A stretch of DNA of 64,000 bases from Polynucleobacter asymbioticus (GTDB lineage: Bacteria; Pseudomonadota; Gammaproteobacteria; Burkholderiales; Burkholderiaceae): positions 626,821 through 690,820 of the forward strand of contig NZ_CP061297.1 in NCBI RefSeq assembly GCF_018687575.1. Reading direction: 5' to 3'. How positions within the stretch are numbered: position 1 is the first letter of the stretch; each line of letters starts with the position of its first letter. The notes under the pieces are model-generated. The model saw nothing but the letters and a program-made list of their open reading frames with translations, was not told the origin of the DNA and ran no database searches. The position numbers and the translations under genes were made by a program. This document shows positions 1 through 12,300 of the stretch, piece by piece.

Positions 1-1
1 T

Positions 2-2521
2 TATTACTACGTCACTCTCAATGGTGTGGTGAGTGGTACTGGCAACCTCATTAAGGATCAGGCTGGAGTATTAACTCTGGCTGGTATCAACACCTACACT
101 GGTGATACCACCGTATCAGCAGGTACTGTACGTCTAACTGGTTCCGGCTCCATTGCAACTTCAAGCAGCTTTACAAACAATGCTATTTTTGACATCAGCG
201 GCACTACAGCTGGCGCTTCAATTGTTGGTTTAGCGGGTAATAGCTCGGGATCAGTTGTCTTAGGATCTCAGACCTTAACCATTACTAATGCTAGTGATCG
301 ATTTGCTGGCGTCATCTCTGGCGCAGGCAACCTCGTTCTGACTACCGGTACTCAAACCCTAGCTGGCACCAACACCTACACTGGTACAACAACGATTGAT
401 GGTGGTACGCTGTCCTTGTCCGGCTCTGGATCGATTGCCACTTCAAGCAGTCTGATCAATAACGCCACCTTTAGCATTAGCGCTACTACAGCAGGCGCTT
501 CGATCATCAGCCTGGCTGGTAACAGCTCTGGTAATGTTGCTTTAGGTAGTAAAACACTGACTATTAGCAATGCCAATGACATTTATACTGGCGTCATCTC
601 TGGCACCGGTAACCTAGTTCTTACTGCCGGTACTCAGACTCTGTCAGGTACTAACACCTACAGCGGCACCACCACCATTAACGGTGGCACCTTGGTGGTC
701 AGTAGTGATGCAGGTTTAGGTTCTGTTCCTAGCTCCGTAGCAGTAAGCTCGCTTGTACTGAATAACGGCACACTGAAGACTATCAGTAGCTTTACTCTGA
801 ATGCTTCCCGCGGAATCACCTTAGTAGGTAACGGCACGATCAATGTGGATGGCAGCACAACCTTAACATATGGCGGCATCATTGCAGGATCTGGTAATTT
901 GATTAAAGCAGGCACTGGAACTTTGATCTTGAATGGCATTAATAGCTATTCTGGAATGACTACTGTTGCAGCGGGTATGCTCTTCATGAATGGCGAGATC
1001 CCATCAACTAATGTGGTTTCGGTATCAGCAGGTGCCGTGTTTACGATCCCGCATGCCATGACCTTGAATGAAATCTTGGGTGAGGGTAATGTTGTCCTGA
1101 ATGCTAGCCTGACAGTTGGTGCTGCAGATTCTAGCTTTACCTTTGGTGGTAACTTCAGTGGCACCGGATCCTTGGTTAAGGTGGGTAGTGGCACGATGAC
1201 CTTGTCAGGCAATAGCAGCTTTAGCGGTAATACCGTATTGAATAGCTCTACCTTGGTCTTGAATAGCGCTAACGCCCTTGGTTCTGGATCACTGACTTCA
1301 TCATCCGGCAATCTACAAGTTGGTAGTGGTGTCGTTTTATCAAGCCTACGTGTCACTGGGCCGATCACCATTACTGGCAGCATTCATACGCTGGGCGAAC
1401 AAATTTATGATGGTCGTGTGACCATTAGCCCGGCTGGTGGGTCAGTGACTGAGCTAACAAATTATGCTGGTGCTGCTTACACCACTTCGGGCGTCACCTT
1501 GAGTTCTAGCAATAGTGCAATTACCTTTAACAGCACGATTGATGCTGGCAGCGCCAAGTCTGCCTCATTGAAGATCAACGCTGGCACCGGCACTGTCACT
1601 ATTGGTGATAGCGTAGGCTCAATTGCTCCGTTGCAGAACTTCTATATTGTAGGCGGCAGCATTAAGCTCTTAGCGGACGTATTAACCGGTCAAGAACAAA
1701 CCTATATTGGTGCGGTGACGATTGGCAACAATGGTTCTAATGGTTTCTTACTCTCAGAATTTGCCAATCGGACACGTCTCATCTCTTCATTTGCAATGCA
1801 GAGCACGCTCTATACGCGTACTCTTATCTCCAGGGATCCGACCGTAAGATTTGTCGGTAGCGTAAATCCGGATAGGGCTGGCATCTATTCTCTGCTTGTG
1901 GCTGCCATCTACCCTGGACTTGTGAATGGTCACCCCGAAAGAGAGCCAAGGATTATCTTTGATGGCCTGGTTGGCAATATTAATTCATTCTATTCAACGA
2001 ATTTCCAAACCTTGCAGGCTGGCGATCAATTTATGCTCTCGGGCAAAATTAGCACTATGGGCGTAAAGACAGTCGCCACACAGAGCTACAGCACCGATTC
2101 CTTGACTGTAAGTCTAGATCCAGGTAATTCAGTGGCAACATTTAGAGCATCGCAGCCAGGCACGATTAATTTCGACTTAAGTTCGGTTGGCGGTCAGCTC
2201 AATATGGGCTCAGCTTCTGGGGTAACCCGAGTGATTATTGATGGTTTAACGAATTTCACCGGTACTGGCATCAGTTTGGCGTCAGTAGGGTTTCCACTTC
2301 AAGAAGCCGCAGCAGCTGATGCTGCAGCTAAATCTAGAGCATCATCCGGCAGCATGAGTCTAGAAAACGCTGCTCAGTTTAAGCAGCAACTTAGTGGCTT
2401 ACGCGCTCAGGTAGATTCATCCAGTGTGAGTGTTGTCATGGATGAAAGTATTCGTAAAGAAAGTCCGCAATTAAGGGCGAATGCCTGTGCTGAAGCCGAC
2501 AATACGCCTGAGTGCCGTTAA
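2..2521 (+). CDS. Large repeat surface protein, 3' part (5' end outside window)
   Basis: The reading frame is open from the first base, so this is the C-terminal ~839 residues of a longer protein; an in-frame GTG at 26 is not a credible start. The first ~430 residues are Ser/Thr/Gly/Asn-rich units containing autotransporter-associated beta-strand (PATR) motifs such as GTGNLVLTAGTQTLSGTNTY. They predict a right-handed beta-helix. The last ~400 residues (from about nt 1360) resemble the C-terminus of the giant gene downstream: both have an INAGTG-VTI block, a SIKLLADVLTG-like block, a RTLISRDP block and a LLVAAI block. The protein ends NACAEADNTPECR, with two cysteines eight residues apart. I infer a secreted, surface-attached adhesin, paralogous to the downstream exoprotein and possibly also a TPS substrate; its secretion domain cannot be seen here. 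Confidence 0.85.
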   Translation, partial: YYYVTLNGVVSGTGNLIKDQAGVLTLAGINTYTGDTTVSAGTVRLTGSGSIATSSSFTNNAIFDISGTTAGASIVGLAGNSSGSVVLGSQTLTITNASDRFAGVISGAGNLVLTTGTQTLAGTNTYTGTTTIDGGTLSLSGSGSIATSSSLINNATFSISATTAGASIISLAGNSSGNVALGSKTLTISNANDIYTGVISGTGNLVLTAGTQTLSGTNTYSGTTTINGGTLVVSSDAGLGSVPSSVAVSSLVLNNGTLKTISSFTLNASRGITLVGNGTINVDGSTTLTYGGIIAGSGNLIKAGTGTLILNGINSYSGMTTVAAGMLFMNGEIPSTNVVSVSAGAVFTIPHAMTLNEILGEGNVVLNASLTVGAADSSFTFGGNFSGTGSLVKVGSGTMTLSGNSSFSGNTVLNSSTLVLNSANALGSGSLTSSSGNLQVGSGVVLSSLRVTGPITITGSIHTLGEQIYDGRVTISPAGGSVTELTNYAGAAYTTSGVTLSSSNSAITFNSTIDAGSAKSASLKINAGTGTVTIGDSVGSIAPLQNFYIVGGSIKLLADVLTGQEQTYIGAVTIGNNGSNGFLLSEFANRTRLISSFAMQSTLYTRTLISRDPTVRFVGSVNPDRAGIYSLLVAAIYPGLVNGHPEREPRIIFDGLVGNINSFYSTNFQTLQAGDQFMLSGKISTMGVKTVATQSYSTDSLTVSLDPGNSVATFRASQPGTINFDLSSVGGQLNMGSASGVTRVIIDGLTNFTGTGISLASVGFPLQEAAAADAAAKSRASSGSMSLENAAQFKQQLSGLRAQVDSSSVSVVMDESIRKESPQLRANACAEADNTPECR
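60..700 (+). repeat. Tandem ~94-residue beta-strand (PATR) units
   Basis: Two adjacent units repeat at about 282 bases: the Ile codon of GSGSIATSSS at 152 recurs at 434. Each unit carries LTL-G-NTYTG-TT followed by SGSIATSSS, TTAGASI and LAGNSSG blocks. A third, partial copy of the NTYSGTTTINGGTL block follows at about 652-690. The units match in protein but differ at many third codon positions. Confidence 0.8.
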
Positions 2522-3123
2522 CTCATATCGCAATGACCATTAAGCAGTTAAATGCCACCTATTTGGTCAATGAAGACCGAATTTTCTTTCGGTTTAATAC
2601 TCAAGACCAAGTTGAGTACCGTCTCTGGCTAACCAGAAGAGTGACGCTATTTATCCTCGTTGCTAGCACCCATTTACTAACTAAAAAGCTAGAGCAAGTG
2701 CATTCACCTGACACGGCAAAAGCCGTTAATGAATTTGAAAAAGCAGCGCTGATAGAGGCTTCAAAAACTGCTAATGCAGGATCAACAGATTACGAATCCG
2801 GTGTGCAATTTCCGCTTGGATTTGATCCATTATTAGTCATGGATGTATCTTATTCTCTGACTAAAAATGGTGAAAAAGTAACAGATCAAGATTCATCAAA
2901 AGCAGTTGATTTTGACGATGCATTATCAATAGATTTTCTACTCCCCGGTGGAGGTAATTTGAATCTGAATCTACCAAATAATTTGATGCGCGCAATGTGC
3001 CTTTTGTTAGATCAACTGCGTATTCAGGCTGGTTGGGGTGAGGCTGTATTGAGTATAAAAAAAGATGTAGAAATACAGTCTGTTGTAGAAGAAGAACCCA
3101 AGAAAAATAGCCCGCTACATTAA
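2512..3123 (+). CDS. Unknown protein between two giant exoproteins
   Basis: The open frame encodes 203 residues from a GTG that overlaps the stop of the preceding gene, or 196 residues from the ATG at 2533. Neither start has a clear Shine-Dalgarno. I see no signal peptide or membrane segment, so the product is probably cytoplasmic. The N-terminal part (NEDRIFFRFNT, EYRLWLTRR) is the most family-like stretch. The middle is acidic and rich in Asp, Glu and Ser, and the C-terminus is charged. It sits directly after one large exoprotein gene and 246 bases before another, so it may be translationally coupled to the first and serve the same system, for example as an accessory or regulator. I do not recognise the family and assign no function. 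Confidence 0.75.
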   Translation: MPLTHIAMTIKQLNATYLVNEDRIFFRFNTQDQVEYRLWLTRRVTLFILVASTHLLTKKLEQVHSPDTAKAVNEFEKAALIEASKTANAGSTDYESGVQFPLGFDPLLVMDVSYSLTKNGEKVTDQDSSKAVDFDDALSIDFLLPGGGNLNLNLPNNLMRAMCLLLDQLRIQAGWGEAVLSIKKDVEIQSVVEEEPKKNSPLH

Positions 3124-3369
3124 AGAAAAAGCGGTGGTGTTTTCATCTTTTTAAGTAGTGATTCTTCTCCATTTCTGCTTTCATCATATTGCTCAAATTG
3201 ATTACTGAAATTGGATATTTTTTCGATATTTAAAATACACCCATCTTTCCAATAGTTTGATCAAAAAAGACTCCCTAAATACGGGGGTTTCAGGGCGTTA
3301 TCCCTAGGGCTAATTCCATTAGCTATAGGGCTTTGGGAAAATCCTTTTTCCGGAAATTTCCCAGTAAAT
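3124..3369 (+). promoter_or_regulatory. Structured leader region of the giant exoprotein gene
   Basis: This 246-base AT-rich spacer has no gene. Its last ~100 bases hold several possible hairpins: ACTCCC with GGGGGT near 3270-3290, an imperfect pair around 3304-3326 (CTAGGGCTAAT with ATTAGCTATAG), and a stem at 3335-3362 (GGGAAAATCC with GGAAATTTCCC). No convincing sigma-70 promoter or Shine-Dalgarno was seen. Confidence 0.45.
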
Positions 3370-6300
3370 GTGTTGAAAAAAGCCCTCCTAGAAAGGTCGC
3401 TCCTTTCTTCGAAAATCTCGTTGAAAATTTGTTTTGCAAATGCTTCATTTGCAGGCAAATTGACGCGTGCATTTTTTGTGGGCGCATTGTTTTCAGTAAC
3501 AACCGTATTAGCAAATCCATCCGTTCCTTTACTCCCGAATGTTTTACCAACAGGTGGAACAGTAGTTGCTGGAAGTGCTGCCATTACCCAAACACAAAAC
3601 GCAACTTCTGCAACGATGAATGTGAACCAAACTTCACAACGTGCAGTCGTCAATTGGGATAGTTTTAATGTTGGTAAAAATGCCACTGTTAACTTCAATC
3701 AGCCCAATGCAAATGCAGTCACTTTGAATCGAGTAACGAGTGCAACACCATCAATGATTGATGGTGCAGTAAAAGCAAATGGCCAAGTGATTTTTGTCAA
3801 TCCGAACGGCGTTACTTTCGGTAAGGGTGCTGACATCAACGCAGCAGGTGTAGTAGCAACCACCATGAACATCGCCAATAAAGATTTCATGGAAGGTAAG
3901 TCCACTTACAAAGGTAATGGCACAGGCCAAGTGATTAATGAAGGCAAAATTCATACCAATGCTGATGGCGGATACATTGCCTTGCTAGCACCGGAAGTTC
4001 GTAACGATGGTTACTTGCTTGCTAAAAAAGGTGAGGGTACGGTTGCCTTGGCTTCGGGCCAACAAATTACCTTGGATTTCAAGGGCAATTCCCTGATGAG
4101 CCTCAAGGTCGATGTCGCCACTTATAACGGCCTCATTGAAAACAAGCGGGTTGTCGAAGTCAATGGTGGTCTAGTAGTGATAGCGGCAGGTGCCGCTAAC
4201 CAACTTATGGCCTCCGTTATTAAAAATACCGGCCGAATTGCTGCCAATAGCTTAGTGAACAACGGCGGCGTGATTGAATTAGTCGCCAATAGCGTTACCC
4301 AGGCGGGCAAAGTCATGGCTAATAGCCAAACTGCCCAGGGTGGCCAAGTCAATATCGTTGGCAATGAGATCACTATTGCCCAGAACTCCAAAACTACAGC
4401 CACTGGCACCCAAGGTGGCGGTCAGGTCAATATTGGCCTAGCAAGCACTAAGGTAACTGGCGGTACTCAGGTCAACGCACAGGCTCCGAGCACTCAAAGT
4501 AACCTTCAGGCTGAAGCTGCTATTAAGTCGAACGCCCAAGCAGCAAGCAATAGCAAGCAAATGGCCAGAACAGTCACTGTAGAGCAGGGCGCTCTCATAG
4601 ATACATCGGCCACTCAGTCAGGTAACGGCGGATATATTGCTATCTGGTCTGAGCTGAAAACCGCAGTAGCAGGCGTTCTGAAGTCGATGGGCGGAGCTGT
4701 ATCCGGTAACGGCGGCTTTATCGAAACCAGTTCCAAGACCCAAGTTAGTCTTGGATCAACAGCCCAAATCAATACCAGCGCAAGCAAGGGCAAGTCCGGT
4801 ACGTGGCTCTTAGACCCAATTGACTTAACGATTGATACTGCGGCAGCCAACATCATCTCTGCAGCACTCTCATACAACAACGTGATTGTTGAGGTGAATG
4901 CCAATACCACCGCCTGCCCAAGCATTGGTGGGTGCACACAAAATGGTAGCGGTAGCTTAACGATTGCTAGTGGTGCGGATATCCTCAAGAGCGGCACTAA
5001 CCTAACAACATTGACCCTATCCGCCTCAGGCATCTTCAATCTCAATGCCAACATTAGCGGTCAGAACTTAGATGTCATCATCAGATCGTCTATTGCTTAC
5101 CTCAATGTCGGTACAACAATCTCCGCAACTACAGTAACCGTTCAGGCGCAGACCATCTATGCTGCCGGAACAATCAAGACCTCTAATTACCTGAACGGCA
5201 GCAACTCAGGCTCGCTAGGTAATGCGATCAGCCTATTAGCTCAAGCCATTTATGTTTCTGGCCAATTAAGCCTGAACTCAAGCTTGCCAAATAATGCAGC
5301 GACCACTGTATTGGTCAATGGCGCGGCTAAGCGTCCAGATGAACTGCCTGTTTATCTCACTAGTCTGAACGCGAGCAGCAGTAATCTAGATCAAATCTAT
5401 TCAAGCACAGCTGCTAATGATGTCAACAGCTTGCAAGTAAATCCAATCAGTCAATCTCAAAGTAATGTGATTTACCTCACTGCCAGTAATGAAACCTTCG
5501 TTCACACAGCAGCGCAAGTTCTTGCTAATGGGACAACTGGTGGTTCAATCTACTTAACATCACCCAGTATTGCTACCCAGGCGGGTAGTGTGGTGCAGGC
5601 CAATGGCAATAACGGCCCCGGTGGTTTAATTGCATTTTCAGGCGATCAAATTACAGCAGCAGGCAGCATTGCAGCAAACGGATCTACAGATGGCGGCGCC
5701 ATCACCATGATTGCCAATAATGGCGATCTCATCATTCAAAACTCCACAATCCAAACCAACGGCTCTACTGGCCGTGGCGGCAGCATTTCTTTATCCGCAA
5801 ACAACAATGTCACTGTTCAAGCTAGCTCAATCGAAGCAACAGGCTTAAATCAAGGCGGCAGAATATTAATAGGCAATGATGCGAAAAATGGCACATTGCC
5901 TTTTGCTTTATTAACTACCATCGATCAGCATTCCAGCATCAATGCAGCTCAGCTAGATCAAGACCTAAGCAATACAAATGGTGGTTTCATCGAGACCTCT
6001 GGCCAAACTCTCAGCATGATGGCAAGTATCAATGCGGGTAGAGGAGGGATGTGGCTATTGGACCCAACTAATGTAACAATTGGCTCGACAGCATCTACTG
6101 GAGGAAGTTTAGCGACAGCTCAAGGTCAATCCACCACCTCAAACTTCAGCGCTACCGATATTCAAAATGCAATTAACGCCGGTACCAGCGTTACGATCAT
6201 CGCCTCTGGCACCATCACTCAAACAGCAAATCTTTCTTTCTCAATAGCCTCTGGTAGTAGTGCCAGCTTGACTTTAGATAACAGTAGCGGAACAGCTCAA

Positions 6301-9300
6301 GCGATTACGCTTACTGGAACCACTACTAATACCGGTGCTGGAGATCTCAATCTCAACTATATTTCAAATGGCCAAATTATTATCAATGGCGCTATTAACT
6401 CCACCAGCACTGGAAAAATTAATGTAGCTGCAAAAACAAGTTACGCAACAAATGCCCTAACAGGTTGTACGGCGGGTGCGTGTGCCAGCATCTATAACGG
6501 AGCCTCCGGAACTATCACTACCAAAGGCGGCTACGTTGTAATGGATGCAACAGGCGGAACCGTTAGTGGATCAACTGTTACGATCGGAGCAGTACAAAAT
6601 GGCCCCATTTATCTCAATGCAGCCATTAATACAACTACAGCAGGTACATCGGCAAGTGGTGCCGGTGGCAACTTCTCTCTAGCAGCCTCAGCTAATCTAG
6701 CAAGTGGTATCGGTTCATTTGAGCCTAATGTGGCAACTCTGAATATTGGTGGTAATGCCACCTTCGCCCTAAAGAATTACACCAATGCAAGTTATGGATT
6801 TGTAGTCGCCAGTTATGCGACAACTTCTCCTATCACCGCCTTTGGGAATATCGACATCACCAGTATTGGTGTGAGTACCAGTAATACGGGACTCATTTAT
6901 TTAACTTCTGCCTTAACTTCAACTGCTGGCAACATTACCTTAACAGCAACCTCTACCAATACAAGTGCAACTCTTAATCCCGGTGTCAGTGGAACCTCAA
7001 ATGGCACCCTTACAGCTAATGCTGGGGCAATTACGGTCACGAGTACATCAAATGCAAGCACGGCGGTATCACTAGTCGGTGCAATGTCAGCTAAAAGTAT
7101 TTCGATTACTGGAACATCAACAACTGCATCAACCATTGTTTCCCTAGGCGCGATGACGATTGTTGCGGGCGGATCTGATCTCTCAGTCACTGCAATGAAT
7201 ACTTCTGGTGGTGCCAATACAGGCATTACTCAAACTGGAACAATTACAGATAATGCTGATGGAGGAAGCATTAGCTTTATATCTAACAACATCATTAGTC
7301 AAGGCGGAGCAATTACATTAGCTGCCAACACTGGTGGCAATGCTTCAACAGTTTTGTATGACACTACTTCTGGTGCTAAGACTTCCACTATTGCTGCCGG
7401 CGCGCTAACAGTTGCTTCTGGCTCAACCAGTGCCATTAATTACATTATTAAAACCTCAGGCGCTGGTATTGATACTGGTGCATTGAGCGTTCCAGGATCT
7501 GTCTTGCTGGATAACACCTATGGTGGCACTGCAGGAGTAGGGGGCACCCCAACTTCTGGATACATTACTACCTCCAATTCCGGTACGTTTGCGGGCGCAA
7601 GTATTGGTGTCCTGATTAATGCTGCGATTACCGCTGGTACCGGCATCACCTTAAAGGGTGCTTCACTCACTGGCTGGTATTCAGTGACATTGCAAGCAGC
7701 TATTGCAACATCGACTGGAGCTATTTCAATCACCGGTACTGGTATTAATTACGCAGTGCATAGTAATAGTGCTGGGACAATTCTGGCTTCTGCGGGTGCG
7801 GTGATAATTACTGGAACGGCAACAACAGGTCAAGCTGTTCAGCTTGCTGGCGCTATTACTGCACACACTGGAATCACGATTGATGCCAATGGCACCAGCA
7901 CATCAACTATTGCTACCGTTGGCGCGCTGACTTTGGGTTATGGTTATTACGCTGGTGATAACTCTAATCCAACAGTTATCTCTACTGCTACTGGTACTTC
8001 GGGAAGTTTGATAGGATCGCTCACCGGTTCTACATTGCCAACTATAAGCTCAGGCTCAATTAGTGGTGCTTCAGCTCCTGGAACCTACTCTATTACTGCT
8101 GCTAGTTTGCAAAGCTCAACCGCTACAACCGCAACGTATGTCATTGGCTTTTGGAATGGTACGCACACCAAAATGGTTCAGCTGGTATTAACTGCAAGTG
8201 GCAATAATATTTATGCAACAGAGACAGCGGCCAAATACAACACAAGCGCATTGTCAACTGGAACCGCAGCTAATACATTAGGTGGCACCACTAATTTACT
8301 ATCGCTATGGAATGGCTCTGGTGCAGGCGGGGTTGGAACCGTTTCAACAATGACTTTAGCTGCCAGCTCATCGGCAGCAGGCTATGCTGCGGCAAACATA
8401 GCTTTATCTGGTGGAGACTACACTCAAAATACCCCATCCGGCAATATCACTATTACCGCAAACAATACTTCTGGCGGGGGAAATACTGGCATCACTCAAT
8501 CTGGTGACATTATTAATAATGCCTCTGGTAGCAGCATCACCTTTACCTCAAATAATTTGATCAACCAAACTGGCGCCATTACATTGGCGGCCAATACGAG
8601 TGGAACTGAGTCTAACGTTAGTTATGACACTACTCGTGGAAGTAATGCATCTACTATTACTGGTGGCAACCTCAGTATTATTTCTGGATCAAGTAGCGCT
8701 ATCAATTATGTTCAAAAGAGTGCCGGCGCTAATTTAGATCCTGGCGTAATCAATGTCCCCGGAAGCATCGCTCTAAATAATACCTATGGCTGCTCTGGTA
8801 CAAACTGCACGCCAGCTAGCGCTTATATCGTTGCTTCAAATATCGCTCTAGCACCCAACGGCGTTGCTGGTATCACCATTAATAATGCATTGACAGCTAC
8901 CGGTGATATTTCTATTAATGGTGTTTCTAATGGCAACTACTCGATTTATGGAGTTGCAGCTATTTCCTCTTCGGCTGGCGACATTACGTGGACGGGAAGG
9001 GCTACCAACTACGGTATCTATACCAATAGCTCAGGAACTATTACTGCATCAACGGGCGATGTTTCTATTACAGGCAACTCAACTACTGGGCAAGCGGTAA
9101 ATCTTGGCGCCCTGGTAACGGGAGATAGCATCACGATTGTTGGTAATGGCACAGCAGCATCAACGATTGTGACCTTAAGTGCTTTAACAATTAATGCGGG
9201 AGGTTCAGACCTCGCCGTCACTGCCAATAACACCTCGGGCGGTGGTAATACCGGCATTACCCAAGCTGGCGTAATCACAGCTAACGCATCCGGTGGAAAT

Positions 9301-12300
9301 ATTACTTTCACCTCCAATAATCTGATCAATCAAACTGGTGCCATTACCATGGCAGCTAATACTAGTGGCAATGCCGCCACAGTAACTTATGACACCACCC
9401 GTGGTACAAATGCATCAACGATTACTGGCAGCAATCTCACCGCTAATTCGGGATCAACAGGCGCAATCAATTATGTTCAAAAAAGCGCTGGCGCTAATTT
9501 AGATCCAGGTGTAATTAATGTCCCTGGGGCCATTACCTTGGATAACACTTACGGTTGTTCCGGAGCAAGCTGCACTCCTGCCAGTGGATATATCGTAGCC
9601 TCCAATATTGCTTCCGGTCCAAATGGTGTTGCAGGTGTCACCATCAACAACGCATTAACAGCTACAGATAACATTCTTGTCAAAGCCGTTTCCAATGGTA
9701 ATTACTCTATCTACGCTGTTGCAGCAATTACCTCAACTGGTGGCGATATTACTTGGACTGGTATTGCTACTAATTACGGTATCTACACTAATAGTGCAGG
9801 AGTCATCACTGCTGCCTCAGGTGCAGTAAGTATCAATGGAACATCTACCACTGGCCAATCAGTCAACTTAGGCGCTGAAATCACCTCTCATACCGGTATC
9901 ACCATTATTGGAACTGGCACAAGTGCAGGCACCATTGCAACAGTAAACGCTTTGACTTTAGGTTATGGCTACTACGCAGGCGATGCCACTAACCCAAGCA
10001 TGATATCTACGGCTACTGGAGCTTCAGGCAGTTTGATGGGTAATTTGAGTGGATCAACTCTCCCAACAATTGCGGCCGCATATTTAACTGGTGGATCGAT
10101 CGGTACAGCGCGCTCAGCTACCGCTGCTATTTTGCAGAGTTCCACTTCAACAACAGCTACCTACCTTATTGGTTTCTGGGATGGAACCTATACCAAGATG
10201 GTGCAGGTCGTGCTTACATTAAGTGATGGAAAAATATATGCAAGAGAGTCTCTAGCAGGATACAAAGCAACGCAATTAGCCTCAGGTGGGGACGCTAACG
10301 TATTTGGGGGAACTACCAACTTAGCAACCATCTGGAGTAGCAGGGTAAACCAGTCCGTTGCAGCTACATCCTCTGCCATTGGCTATGGTGCTGCTAACTT
10401 GTTCCTCGGTGGATCTGGTTACTCTTTAAATTCTCCATCTGGAAACATTTCCGTAACTGCCAACAATACGGCTGGCGGCGGTAATACCGGAATTAGTCAA
10501 ACTGGCGCCATCACCAACAATGTGGCGGGAAGCAACATTACCTTTACATCCAATAATCTGATTAATCAAACCGGCGCCATTACATTGGCGGCAAATACTA
10601 CTGCCAATGCTGCAACCATTACCTATGACACCACTGCTGGTACTAAGGCGTCAAATATTACCTCTGGAGCACTAACAATTATTGCCGGCTCAAGCAGTGA
10701 TATCAATTTACTACTGAAGTCAGCTGGTAGTGCAATTAATCCAAACACTATTGGTACTAGCTCTGTTCGTTTGCCTGGAACAGTCGCTATCGATAATTCA
10801 TATGGCGGTGCTACGCCAGCGACAGGCTATATCACAACAAGCAATCTTTCCACATACGCTACAGGTAGCTCGGGTGTGACGATTAATAATGCTATTTACA
10901 GCACAAAGCTCATTAGCGTAAAAGGATTTTCATATTCGTCTCAAGGCGTTGCATACAGTGCCGTCATTAACTCTAATGCTGGCGGTGTTGAAATCACCGG
11001 AGCAACTTATAACAACTACGGTATCTACACCAGCAATGCTTCGCTGATTACCGGTGACTTCATTACACTTAACGGTGCCGCTACTACATCAGTAGCAGGA
11101 TGGGTTGTTTATGCTGGCGCACTGAGCATTAACTCGGGATCTACTGGTGGTGATATAGCAATTACTGCTACTGGATCTGCCGCTGGTGGGGGTAATGGCC
11201 TGTATCAGTCGGGTGCGATTACTGGGGCCAATGGATCTGATCTGACTTTTACGACCAATAATGCCCTGAGCCAAAATGGCGCCATTAGCCTTGCAGCAAA
11301 TACCAGTGGAAATATTTCTACGTTGACATATGACACCACTAGTGGAAATAAATCTTCTACCATTCTGTCGGGCACTATAACAATTACTGCAGGATCAAGC
11401 AGTGATATCAATTTTGTAATGATTGCTGATGGTGGCGCCATTAATCCAGGCCTCATTGGAACAAGTTCTGCGCGTTTGCCTGGAACCATCACTTTAGATA
11501 ACACTTATGGCGGCGTTTCTCCAGCTTCTGGATATATCACCACTAGCAATATTTCAACCTTCGCAACTTCAAGTGTTGGTGTTACGGTTAACAATGCAAT
11601 TCACAGCACGAAGCTCATTAGCATTAAAGGTATTTCTTATGCCTCACACGGGGTGCAATACACCGCAGCAATTAATTCGAGCGCTGGCGGAGTGGAGCTA
11701 ACTGGTACTACCTATAACAGTTACGGTATTTACACCGCTTCATCACTTATTACTGCTAATTTCATTACGATCACCGCAAGAGCCACTGTTGCTGCAACAT
11801 ACGTTGCTTACTTGGGCCCATTAACGATTAATTCGGGCTCAACTGGTGGTGATATCACCATTACATCAACGGGTACTTCAGCGGGAAATGATGCGGGCAT
11901 CACTCAAACGGGGGCAATTTCTGCTGCAAACGGCTCAGATATCACCTTCATAGCAAATAATATTATCAGTCAGTCTGGCGCTATTACTATGGCAGCCAAT
12001 ACGAATGCCATTTCAACAATTACGTATGACACCACAGGCGGGAATCGACTTTCAAATATCACTACGGGTGTTGTAACAACGACATCCGGATCTACTTATT
12101 CAATTAATTACCTGATTAAATCTGCTGGATCTGCAATCACTGTGAATGATGTCTCGGTCCCTGGCTATATCAATATTGACAATACTTATGGCTCTGCTAG
12201 TGGGGCTAAATCTAGTGGTTATCTCACTGGTGCCAATGTCACCACCAGTAATACAACGGGCTCTTCCGGTGTGTTGGTTAGCGGTGCCTTAACTGCAGGT

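Noticed and set aside
376-1383. Minus-strand open frames inside the first exoprotein gene
   Set aside because: They mirror the Gly/Ser/Thr repeat codons of the plus-strand gene, show low-complexity Val/Pro/Leu composition and have no start signals.
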